NCBI GenBank assembly: GCA_900155495.1
Contig: FTLJ01001460.1
Coordinates: forward strand, 1 to 17,773
Origin: Porogramme epimiltina
Lineage: Eukaryota > Basidiomycota > Agaricomycetes > Polyporales > Polyporaceae
Direction: 5' to 3'
Length of the DNA stretch: 17,773 nt
Shown: positions 9,045-17,773 of the stretch, one piece after another
How positions within the stretch are numbered: position 1 is the first letter of the stretch
Layout: every line of letters starts with the position of its first letter
Notes under the pieces: generated by a model
Told to the model about the DNA's origin: nothing
Database searches by the model: none
What the model saw: the letters and a program-made list of their open reading frames with translations, nothing else
Translations under genes and position numbers: made by a program

Positions 9045-10641
9045 ATGAGGGCTATCATGAAAACTACCAGCAGTGTCGTGTCATTCCTTACACTCGCCGG
9101 GTCTGCTCGTGCATGGGGCAACCTTGGCCACGAAACTGTCGGGTAAGTCCTCAACACGTCCGATCCTCATACCAGCACCGCGTTTACTCCTTCTGAGATT
9201 CGTCGCCCAGGCGTTCTTGGCTCCCAAGGCCCTATCATTCGTGCAAAACACTCTCGGCTCGCAGTGGAACTTCTCTCTCGGCCCTGCCGCGATCGTGAGT
9301 CTCCTGTTTCTCGGCATCACGCTTGGAGTAGCTAACGCACGCCACACAGTGGGCCGACGAGGTCAAGAGCGAAACGGCGTTCAAGTGGTCCGCCAACCTC
9401 CACTTCGTCGATGCGGAAGGTGAGATGTTGGGTTGATCTGTTCTTCGTAGCCTCTTCTCAGCTCGTATCGACAGACTCCCCTCTCGATGGTGAATGCTCT
9501 GTGAACGAGCAGCGCGATTGCGGGAATGGCCAGTGCATCCGTAAGTGGTGTGACATGGCTTCTTATGATCTGCATACTGGTCACTCACGCAAGAAACCAG
9601 TGACTGCGATTGCAAACTATACTGTCCGCGTAGTGGAGAAGTCGTTGAGCGCTGAGCAGACGATGGAAGCCCTGCTTTTCCTTGGTGAGTTAGCATTGTC
9701 GGTGTGGCTCGGGCGCTGATAGTCTACTCCAGATCACGTACGCCGTCCCTCTCATTGATCTACTGACGCGGCTGAAAGAAGCCTATCAGTTCCTGGGAGA
9801 TATCGGACAACCTCTGCACGTCGAGGCCCTCGAGGTGGGCGGTAATGATATCTCCGCCAAGTGCTCCGGGGAGAGCTCTACCAACCTTCACTCTGTACGT
9901 GCCATGCCTCGCGCGTCATCTTCTACGCGGTAAGCTCACGTGACGACGCGTCATGTTAGGTCTGGGGTGAGACGTCCTCGCATTTTGAGACGCTACGTTC
10001 TGATGCATTTTCTAGACACCGGCATGGTGACGAAACACATCGACCAAAGCCACGGTGGCACTCCGCAGCAGTACGCCGCCGACCTCGTCGCAGAGATCAA
10101 GGTGACCTTTGTTCCTATCCAGTTTCCTTCTTGACAGCTGATAGATATCTCCCATTCGTAGACTGGATCGTTCAAGTCAGACGCAGCATCCTGGATCAGC
10201 TGCTCCTCGACTACCGAGCCTCTGTCGAAGCGCGCCCCCGAGCGCCCCGGCGCGGTCCTCGAAACCGAAATCAAGGCACTCGTCCACAACGCGCGTGCCG
10301 CGGACGCCATCACGCCGCTCGCCTGCCCCCTCATCTGGGCCCAGGAGTCCAACGCGTTCGACTGCGTGCGTTCCTCTTCTCAGCGCTTCCGGTTTGCGAT
10401 GCTGATGCTGCAGCTACTGATAGACGGTCGTGTTCGACTTCACCACGGGGGAAGACCTGTGCAGCGGGACTTATTTCAACAACGCGGTCCCCGTGGTGAG
10501 TACACGTGCTTCCTTCGCCCCTCTGCGTGTATTTGGCTTCTTAACTGGGAGACGCAGATCGATCTCCAGCTGGCCAAGCAGGGTTTCCGCCTCGCCGCGT
10601 GGCTAAACGTTCTGTTCGACGGGGCAACGAACTTGCCGTAA
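9045..10641 (+). CDS. Secreted S1/P1-type zinc nuclease
   Basis: Predicted extracellular nuclease of the S1/P1 family, which hydrolyses single-stranded DNA and RNA with a trinuclear zinc centre. Exons: 9045-9142, 9198-9294, 9350-9419, 9475-9540, 9601-9684, 9733-9737, 9790-9894, 9960-9966, 10016-10101, 10162-10365, 10424-10495, 10558-10641; 325 residues. Signal peptide is about 1-23, ending SARA before the mature N-terminal Trp24. Expected zinc ligands are all present: Trp24, His29, Asp68, His83, His140, Asp144, His150, His174, Asp178. The first four fall at mature positions 1, 6, 45 and 60, as in nuclease P1; the rest are shifted by one or two. QWNFS and ANYT are possible N-glycosylation sites. 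An alternative start is Met5 at 9057. The gene is intact, and fragments of its 3' end recur downstream. Confidence 0.93.
9733..9737 (+). other. 5-nt microexon carrying a zinc-ligand histidine
   Basis: Exon 6 of the nuclease is ATCAC, between acceptor CCAG and donor GTACGC. With the G ending exon 5 it makes Asp-His, joining LLFL to FLGDIGQPLH. Without it the frame breaks and the conserved HFxGD motif loses its His. Flanking introns are 48 and 52 nt. Confidence 0.8.
9960..9966 (+). other. 7-nt microexon completing the NLHxxWD motif
   Basis: Exon 8 is GTCTGGG (Val, Trp and the first base of Asp). It lies between acceptor GTTAG and donor GTGAGA and links STNLHS to DTGMV. The catalytic Asp codon is split across the next intron. 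Confidence 0.78.
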
Positions 10642-11363
10642 CGAGCGTGAGGCACTGCGTGGTCCCCTTCGGAGAATCTTGTGTCTTCCGGTGGTGTAAA
10701 CGTATCTGGAGTCGCAGGATATGGGCTCCAACTGCTATTCGAGTATGCTATCATCCGTGCAGCGCATACCTCCCATATCGTGATGCGTTATCGCACACGC
10801 CGTGTAGGGACCCTCCACTCTGTCTGACGAGTCTTCGATGCACGAGGAACGTTCAATCAGCTATATGCCTATCAATACCTTCACGGGCTGTTCAGCCGTC
10901 TTGTTAGAGTTTGATCAAACTGTCCAACTACCTGTAACGAGGTCTCGATATGCTATTGAGGTCAGTGCCTCGCGATTGTCAAACGTAAAAGTCCTAGGTT
11001 GTTAGCAATTCCGATACCATTCGTACTGTGCGAGACTATGTTATAAAATTTCGCAGCTATGATAGCGTCTTGTTCGACAGATATTGATGTAACGTGCCAC
11101 TAGTTTATTCGGGGTGCGCATTGAGCATCCCAATCCTACAATGCTTCCTCCAGTTGTGGTCTATTTTACCTTCTATAGACATCGCATCAAGATGCACTTT
11201 CACAATTCGATCTTGCTTCTTTTTCGGTGATCGGGGTCTCCATGGCAGTAATGAGTGTCTAATCAGGAGAAGTCAGAAACAATGTGATAATTGCCTGCAA
11301 GATCAAAGTTTGTCCTTCTTGAGGTGAAGAATCTACAGTCACACCGAGCGCGCAGTCGTACCG
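10642..11363. other. Spacer between the nuclease and gene D
   Basis: No gene supported. The first about 110 nt are nuclease 3' flank that recurs at 13316-13420 and about 17630-17750. The rest becomes visibly AT-richer toward gene D and shows only short frames. Confidence 0.5.
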
Positions 11364-11370
11364 TATAAAA
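11364..11370 (+). promoter_or_regulatory. TATA box of gene D
   Basis: TATAAAA lies 77 bp upstream of the ATG at 11441, a normal distance for a fungal promoter with a short leader. Confidence 0.6.
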
Positions 11371-11440
11371 AGCGTCCTATATTTGAGTCTGCCTTCCAGC
11401 CCCTGCTTCCTATATCCATCGAAACCAGTCTATTGCGGTT

Positions 11441-12915
11441 ATGGCGTCACTCTACAACCCATTTCTCATTACGCTGGCAATTTCGTCTATCTTCTGTGGT
11501 AAGCGAAGAATGTGCTCCTTTGATTTACCCGGCTCAACACTCTCTCAGGTGCCTTTTTCGTACTTGCAATAATGACTATTATCCTCCTATTGTGAGTGGT
11601 CCACGGAGAGCCATGACTAGCGCCACAGAATAATTGAATGCCAAATAAAATAGCCAGCAAGGTCTACGAGGCAACCGCCCACGACAAATTCTCCTTGCAT
11701 GCGTGTTTATGTTGATAGGAACCACTTGTTGCTTCTATGCAGAGAACTACAAGTACATCAAAGATATGGTAAATGACCATCAACAGGGCCCTCAGTCACA
11801 TTATAGCCCACTAATCACAGCTATCATGCTAACGATAAATGTACGTGATCCGTGTATTGAACCTACAGCGTTTGTAGAGACTTGGCTCACAAACCGTGTA
11901 TAAGATTCTCATCAGCGACGCTGTTATATGGTGGAGGATTTACGTTATCTGTTCGCCTAACAAAATCGTGCTTTTTCTCGGAGGGTTCCTACTGACGGGC
12001 ACATTTGGTGCGTTCTCTAGTTGTTACATGGGCATAACGAAGTTGATTGCTAAAAGGTAGAGGATTAGTGTGCGGGCTCCTTTCAGCTTTTACGGTTAAA
12101 GCCCCAGAGACTGTATTCACGACGGGATCCAAGTCGGGAACATCGAACACTACAATAATAACTTCTACAAGCTTCTCACTAAATTCCATGTTCCAATCAG
12201 ATCCCTACGGGACTGTGGCTTTAGGATTATCCCTGGCAAGTAACATGACCACCGTGGTGTTGGCTGCACTCAAAGCTTGGTATGCTATTATGATGTGCTC
12301 ACAGAAACAGTTAAAACAGAATATAGGAAACATTACAGGCAGTTGAAGACGTATCTAGGACTTCGGAGAAACAAGTCACAGGCGTTTCGGATTCTAGCTC
12401 TTCTTGTAGAGTCTGGAGCTATGTACAGCGCCTTCTGGGTGAGTAACTACCTATCAAGGAATATACACTTGCACCCACCTACACCTTTGTATTCTCCTCA
12501 TAGCTCACCACGTTTGTCTTCAACATTGTGGAATACAACGGTGTAGATTTCGACGTGTCAATATCCCAGTTCCTCAGCTCCGAAAGGTATTCTATATTCA
12601 CAAATGGGTGCCTTGTACCCTTCGTGGCAGGCATCAATACCTTCAGGAATAACGCGTGTAGATCTCTGACTATAGACATAGGCCTCTTATCCACTCCTAG
12701 TCATCATTCTCGTCTCCAGAAACAACCAAGGCGTGAAGCAAGATCTCCCAATAGCTACCCCGACCTGTCTTGTGCCCGCATCTGGCCGCAATCTACGTCG
12801 AAAAATAGATATGGGGGTATCAGCGCACTTTTCCTTCTCAAGCACAGCTTTGGTCACTCCTGTCTCAGCGGCACATGGGTCGGACGTATCACGGTATATA
12901 CGAGTGCGGCGGTGA
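11441..12915 (+). CDS. 7TM fungal membrane protein, diverged copy D
   Basis: Fourth member of the family, on the opposite strand and clearly more diverged. Exons: 11441-11498, 11549-11591, 11654-11840, 11905-12007, 12087-12279, 12339-12438, 12504-12623, 12682-12915; 345 residues, phases consistent. The eight-exon plan matches A-C, including the 43-nt exon 2 and 103-nt exon 4. Landmarks are SDAVIWWR in exon 4, SLASNMTTVVLAALKAW at the end of exon 5, LALLVESGAMY in exon 6, NGCLVPF at the end of exon 7 and YPLLVIILVSRNN in exon 8. The exon 7 segment is closer to the family norm (CLVPF) than that of A-C. Seven hydrophobic stretches are seen, with a polar C-terminal tail. The DNA is AT-richer than the neighbours. 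Function unknown. Confidence 0.86.
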
Positions 12916-13157
12916 ATTCGAATCTCTCCATAAGCTCATGGCAGGCATAGGGTAGACCCCTCGCGAATTTGTGTAGCCCTTTTTTGAGTCGTTTAATATA
13001 TGTCGTGAATGACTATCCACGTAGTCAAACAGTATTGTAGACGTGAGTCGCGACGGAACGTCGAGGTCATGGATCAATGAGCTACGTCATTGACAGTAGG
13101 CGCCCATACAAACACGAGCACACAAAGTCGCGGCATAATTTTTACTATACGGTTTAT
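12916..13157. other. Short spacer after gene D
   Basis: Nothing recognised in this stretch beyond the presumed 3' UTR of gene D. Confidence 0.4.
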
Positions 13158-13420
13158 ACGGTCATTAGTCAACGACGCAGTCCCTCAAGTACGTCATGAG
13201 CATATGCGCGGCCCCCCAAGTGTATATGGCTTCTGAATTGCGGAAACGGATTGACCTTCAGCTCGCCAAGGAGACCTTCCAGCTTTCCCGTCTCAATGCC
13301 TTCTTCGACACGAGGAGTAGGTGCGGCACACTCCCCTTCGGAGGTATTTGTGCTGTGTGGTGTACACGTATCAGGTGATGCAATATAGAGACCTCTACGC
13401 CTGTTCGAGTTTCCTATGTC
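13158..13420 (+). pseudogene. Fragment of an S1/P1 nuclease gene (3' end)
   Basis: Aligns by eye with the end of the nuclease gene: the end of exon 11 (about 13158-13187), the last intron, exon 12 (about 13249-13315, reading RIDLQLAKETFQLSRLNAFF) and the 3' flank with CCCCTTCGGAG. The acceptor AG before exon 12 has become GG and the stop codon at the normal place is gone. Because intron and flank are kept, it arose by DNA duplication and not from mRNA. Neither the 5' exons nor the zinc-ligand motifs are present. Confidence 0.75.
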
Positions 13421-13760
13421 CCATTTAACCGTTAACGTAAGTCGTTTTCCAATTTCAGTGCAGCACATCGTCTCAACGCTGACACTGTAGCCCGGCGTAC
13501 TCCCTGATCGAGCCCCTTCAGGCCCCTGAGTGTCTATTTGTGGGGATGTGCAAGTCTATGTTCGGTATCATGTCGGTAGGTTTTTCCTACTCGTAAGTGT
13601 CCCTGCCTATATTGACTGACAATGAGTAACGACTCGTTTCTCGATCAGCGGGCTTACCGCAGCACACGAGACCTCAGACGATCACTGTAGAGACCCGGCG
13701 GTGCGTGTGGGTTCTAATTCGACGACACGCAACAACGGTTCATGCCCAGGCAGTTGAGCG
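13421..13760. other. Spacer upstream of the dynamin gene
   Basis: No gene recognised. The segment around 13700-13730 contains GTGGGTTCTAATTCGACGAC, which resembles the B-box repeat with changes and a 2-nt gap; this may be a decayed copy or chance. Confidence 0.4.
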
Positions 13761-13766
13761 TATAAA
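13761..13766 (+). promoter_or_regulatory. TATA box, probably of the dynamin gene
   Basis: TATAAA in a promoter-like setting, 316 bp before the first safe in-frame ATG at 14077. The distance suggests a leader intron or an additional coding exon in between. Confidence 0.5.
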
Positions 13767-14076
13767 TGCCCGTGCTCCTACCCTTTCCCTCGGCACCTAT
13801 CCTCTCATTTCTAGTTCTTAATGAAAGGCTTTCTGAAGTAGGTTATGCAGTCCTCATCGCGTAATCTCTCCCACTGACATCTGGGTACCCTGCAGCCGTA
13901 GACGTTCACCCACGGGCTCGGTGCGCTCTCGTCCGCAGTACACTCCACCAATATACTGACAGTACAGCCAGAGTGCCGACGGGAACCGCACCACCGGCGG
14001 GCGCACCTCTACATCGAACACACGAGATGACCACGGACGCTCCCAAGACACGACAGCCGACAATGAAGCCGGAGGC

Positions 14077-17000
14077 ATGCCCGACAGCGAGTATGCACGT
14101 CGCCGTCGTGAGCTACTCAGGATTGCGCGTGACCTCAGGGCCCTCGGGTGCGTCCGTCTCTCTCCCTGGGTGTCGATGCAGCGCTCACTGGGCCGCGATC
14201 AGGGCTAGCGAGAGCACGTTGGAGATCCCACGGCTTGCCGTAATCGGAGCCCAGTCCGGTACGTCGTGTGGCACTTGGGAGGTTGTACTGGCGCTGACAG
14301 TCGTGCCGTTAGCTGGGAAGAGCTCACTGGTGGAAGCTGTGACAGGGGTGTGTTTGCTCTGGTCCGGTCTCCCTGTCGTTTGCTTATCCTGCAGTAGGTC
14401 AAGGTACCCCGAGATGACGGGATGTGCACCAGGTGCGGCTCGTTGGACGCTCCGAGACACATAGGTGTTGACACAGTTGGTTTGCAGGTGCCCCATGGAG
14501 TGCACTATCCTCTCTGCAGAGCAGTGGTCCTGCAAAATCTCCCTACGGACGGGGAAGAGCACCGCAGACCAGCAGTACAGTCCCCCTCTGGGACCCACGG
14601 ACGACGTCGAACTGTGGATTCGCCGCGCTCAGGCCACAGTTCTCTGCCCCCACCTTCCGGATGACACTTTCAAGGAGATGGGCCGTGAGGAGATTAAGGT
14701 GAAAACGAACTCCGACGCCGACCCCAATGTTTTCACCGTGACCAAGAGCGTCGTCGTTATCGACATCGAGGATCCAAGTGGAGCTGATTTGAGCTTCGTT
14801 GATCTCCCTGGTACGTCGTCGCGTGGCCTTGAGAAAGCTTCTGTCTCGACGCATCATTGTGCCAGGGCTCGTCCAGAACGAAGATACGTCGGTAGTCAAG
14901 CTCGTGAAAGACTTGGTCGTGGAGTACATCTCGTCGCCTTCGACATTCATTTTGGTCACCATCCCCGCTGGAGGTACGTTTGTTTTCTGTGTGTGTGACG
15001 ATACAATCGACACTGAAACCCACGTAAACAGATGATATGGAAAATCAGCAAGCTGCGAAGCTCGCAAAGGAGGCCGACCCCGAGGGGAAGCGGACAATAG
15101 GTGGGTCATGCCACGCCGCCATGCTTTCATATACGCGCGCTGACCTAAAATTTCCTCAGGGGTCGTGACGAAACCCGACACAGTGCTGCTAGGCGCGAGC
15201 GGGGCGCGGAAGAAGTGGCAAGACATCTTCGAGGGACGAGTGCCGCGTCATCGCTTGGAACTCGGATACTACGCCGTTCGCCTCCCGCTCGATGACGAGC
15301 GCAAGCAAGGATGCTCGCGCGAGGATCTTAGGAAGATCTCCGGACGCTTTTTCGCTGAGACCGTGCCATGGAAGGACATCCAAGTCCCCGGGCGCCTCGG
15401 CGTGGACATGCTCGTCCACGATATCAGCCGGCTACTCATGGACCTGCTGTACAAAGCGTACGTTGCACTTGGCCTCCCTTGACTGGTGGGGTGTCTCACT
15501 CGCCTTTTTACAGGCTCCCGCGGCTTGAGGCTCAAGTCGTCAAGCTCCTCGCCACCTGCCGCGCCGACCTCGACACCCTCCCCAAGCCCCTCGTCCCCAC
15601 CAAGGGTTCCATCGCGGAGGTTTTCGACCGCATTGTCGCGTTCTGCGCCGACTTGCGCGACGTCGTATACGGGCGGGCCCCCGACAAGAGCCTCGTGCGT
15701 CGGAGCCGGCACGCGTTCCTGCGGCTGAAGCAAGACCTGCGTTGTACGGCGCCCGACTTCCGCCCGTTTGAGCGCCCGCAGGACTTTCAGCGCCCTCCGG
15801 ATCCGGAGTATTTGAAAGCGGAGGACGAAATTTCAGCGCGCTTTGATTCTTGGTTCGCCATTCCCGGAGAGGATAGCTCCTTCACCGGTCGCGATGTACC
15901 TTCCCCTATACACTCGGCTTCTGTCTCCTTCTCGGAGCTCGCTTCCGAAAATCTATCCACGGCTTCCTCAGTGCCGGTCAAAGTATACAATGCCATTGGT
16001 CTTTATGACGTCAGAAAGATCATAAAAGAGTGAGTGGGCGTCATCCGTATAGCTTTCGTTGTTGACGTCATTGGCGGGATAGGTGCACTGGGTGGCAACT
16101 GCCTTTCAACGTCCCATACGAGGCAAAAGAGCGGCTCATCAAGATGTTCGTCGACCGCTGGACGGCGCCTACCCGTATTTGTTTCGATCGTATCGAGGAA
16201 CTAGTCGTCGCCACCGTGATCAAACTCGCCTCCCATCACTTCACGAGGTTCCCACTCCTGAAAGATCATCTTTTGTATGTCTATTGTTGTTCTCCCTCGA
16301 CGTTTATAACATGCCACGTCTTCTATCTGCAGGCCTCTAGTGCTTTCCCAATTGAACACGTATGTGGAACGTTCTGCGTCATCGGTCGAAGACGTTCTCG
16401 CCCGAGAAGACATCATCTACCTCACGCTAAATATGAACTACCTGAAGATAATGCGCGAGCGTTGGCACAACCACTACAAGTTCGTTCGTCATCGTCAAGA
16501 AACGTATAGAATTTCAGATATGCGCCCCTCCCGACTCATGCAAGCCCCAACCAGTAGCCTGACCAGCCAGGAAAAAGCGAGTGAGTCTGTTCATTTCCTC
16601 ATTGCTCAAACTGAACACCCCCTGATCTCCGCTCCCATGGAAGACCACGTCGCGAAGGCACTCGAGGCCCTCAGACACCTCGGGTACAATCTGACAGCCG
16701 AAGACTTCCCTCGCGCTCTCCCACCTGATGAGTTCGAGGAGGAGATCCTTGTCATGGCCGAAGTACGCAGTTTCTTCCAGGTCACATACAAGGTAAGCAC
16801 CACCACACCTTTTTTGTCCTACAATGCGCTCACCATTGCCCACAGCGAGTTATCGACGCATTGCCGACTGCGATTCTGCACGACTTTGTACGTCGCTTCG
16901 CGGACGGCCTACAAGAACACTTGCTCGAGAGGCTTGACGCCAGCGCTGAGGGCGCCGCAGTGCGGTTCGAGCAGCTGCTCAAGGAGGACCCTGAGGTAGA

Positions 17001-17079
17001 GCGCAAGCGCCAGCGTCTCCTAGCACAGGAGGCGAAGCTACGCGAGATCAAGGCGAAACTAGAGAACTATAGGGCTTGA
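14077..17079 (+). CDS. Dynamin-superfamily GTPase
   Basis: Large GTPase of the dynamin superfamily, whose members bind GTP, self-assemble and remodel membranes. Exons: 14077-14147, 14209-14258, 14313-14347, 14398-14432, 14488-14810, 14866-14973, 15032-15100, 15160-15457, 15514-16029, 16083-16274, 16333-16792, 16846-17079; 796 residues. G1 is GAQSAGKS (37-44), the G2 threonine is Thr63 in CTRCPMEC, G3 is DLPG (169-172) and G4 is TKPD (234-237). A helical stalk-like region follows, and the last exon (720-796) resembles a GTPase effector domain rich in charged heptads. No transmembrane segment or lipid-binding domain is seen. The start is uncertain: the frame is open upstream to 13957 and an acceptor at 13961-13962 could join an earlier exon. 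A 63-nt stretch (16581-16643) may be an extra intron. The family is common in agaricomycetes; its cellular role there is little known. Confidence 0.9.
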
Positions 17080-17629
17080 GCCTGTGCTCTATGATGTGGT
17101 TCGCCGAATCGCTAGCAGTGAGCGCGTTAGGGTTACAATGTTTTGTACGATATCGAGGACGCGGATGCACCTCGTGTGCTGTTCCGCATCTATACAGTTC
17201 CTATGACGTAATACGTATCGGTATAGCTATAGGTTCCGAGTTCGAAGTGTCTCCCAGAAAACGTAGGGGTGCTAGCAGGTACGGCGGACCGGCATGGATG
17301 CCGTAGCTATGTGAGAATGATGCCGTGTTTGTGGGATAATTCCTTTTCTCTTACATTGCAGCATTGTTGCTACTCACAAACACTTGGCATCCGTGCTGGA
17401 ATATGTCAAGACGCACGAGCACGCCATGCCGTCGGCGCTTAAATCCCGCTGACGTCAACACTGGCGCTTAAAAAGCAGCCTGCTTCACTTCGACTCTCAT
17501 TCAACCCGTTTCTGTGTTCCAGGTCGTTGGATTCCAAGGTTCGTCCTAGACACAATTGTGGATGCATTTCGACTCATGCCACTGTAGTACCGCAGCAACA
17601 CACACCTTGGTTTAATGTATCAACATGAC
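17080..17629. other. Spacer after the dynamin gene
   Basis: No gene supported. It contains presumed dynamin 3' UTR, then a promoter-like patch at 17434-17472 (described separately). Confidence 0.4.
17434..17472. promoter_or_regulatory. Paired GGCGCTTAAA repeats flanking a TGACGTCA site
   Basis: Direct repeat GGCGCTTAAA at 17434-17443 and 17463-17472, with the palindrome TGACGTCA (bZIP/CRE-type site) at 17450-17457 between them. This could be a promoter for a gene starting beyond the window, but no gene start is confirmed. Confidence 0.35.
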
Positions 17630-17750
17630 GAGCACGCGCGTCGCGCGCAGCACGGACACCTTCGGAAGTATTTGCGTTTTGTCGGATAAGTCCACGGTGT
17701 GCTGCAGGATGTGGTCCTTGACACCTATTCTGTTTGCGTATATGCAAGGG
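17630..17750 (+). repeat. Second partial copy of the nuclease 3' flank
   Basis: Contains ACACCTTCGGAAGTATTTG and further on GCTGCAGGATGTGG and a TATTC..GTATATGC pattern, in the same order as the nuclease 3' flank (about 10640-10745) and the fragment at 13330-13420. No nuclease coding exon is recognisable before it. An ATG frame at 17625 stays open to the window end but overlaps this repeat, so I do not call a gene. Confidence 0.45.
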
Positions 17751-17773
17751 GTGCAGCTAGACACGGAGCGGAA

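Noticed and set aside
14028..14108. ATG at 14028 as dynamin start
   Set aside because: It is in a different frame from the conserved SEYARRRRELL segment and soon reaches a stop.
1..17773. Transposons or CRISPR arrays
   Set aside because: No transposase, reverse transcriptase, terminal inverted repeats or spaced repeats were seen; the repeats present are explained by tandem duplication and one minisatellite.

Overview
The window looks like nuclear DNA of a basidiomycete fungus, most likely an agaricomycete of the polypore type. All real genes are cut by many short introns (mostly 48-80 nt, GT..AG, often with GTRNGT donors). One family is the unnamed multi-pass membrane proteins that are greatly expanded in mushroom-forming fungi. 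The dynamin-like GTPase is also of the kind typical of those genomes. The genus is not identifiable from the sequence alone.

Layout. Positions 1-8060 hold three head-to-tail minus-strand paralogues (called A, B and C here) of a predicted 7-transmembrane protein. Each has a long upstream spacer, and the B and C units are a tandem DNA duplication with a period of about 3.17 kb. A runs off the left edge. The spacers carry a tRNA-type B-box sequence at matching places. A 17-bp minisatellite lies at 8233-8309. Next come three plus-strand genes: a secreted S1/P1-type zinc nuclease (9045-10641, 12 exons with two microexons), a fourth and more diverged member of the membrane family (D, 11441-12915), and a dynamin-superfamily GTPase (about 14077-17079, 12 exons). 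Two broken pieces matching the 3' end of the nuclease gene lie at 13158-13420 and about 17630-17750.

How the parts relate. The four membrane genes share one eight-exon plan: exon 2 is 43 nt and exon 4 is 103 nt in all four copies. Once introns are placed they are intact (A as far as it is visible), not pseudogenes. The nuclease keeps all nine expected zinc ligands and a signal peptide. The dynamin keeps G1-G4 motifs and a C-terminal effector-like helix. I see no evidence that these genes form one pathway. The locus reads as an accessory region shaped by local DNA-level duplication, with paralogous membrane genes and nuclease remnants interleaved. All exon models were made by eye from reading frame, splice signals and comparison between the copies.
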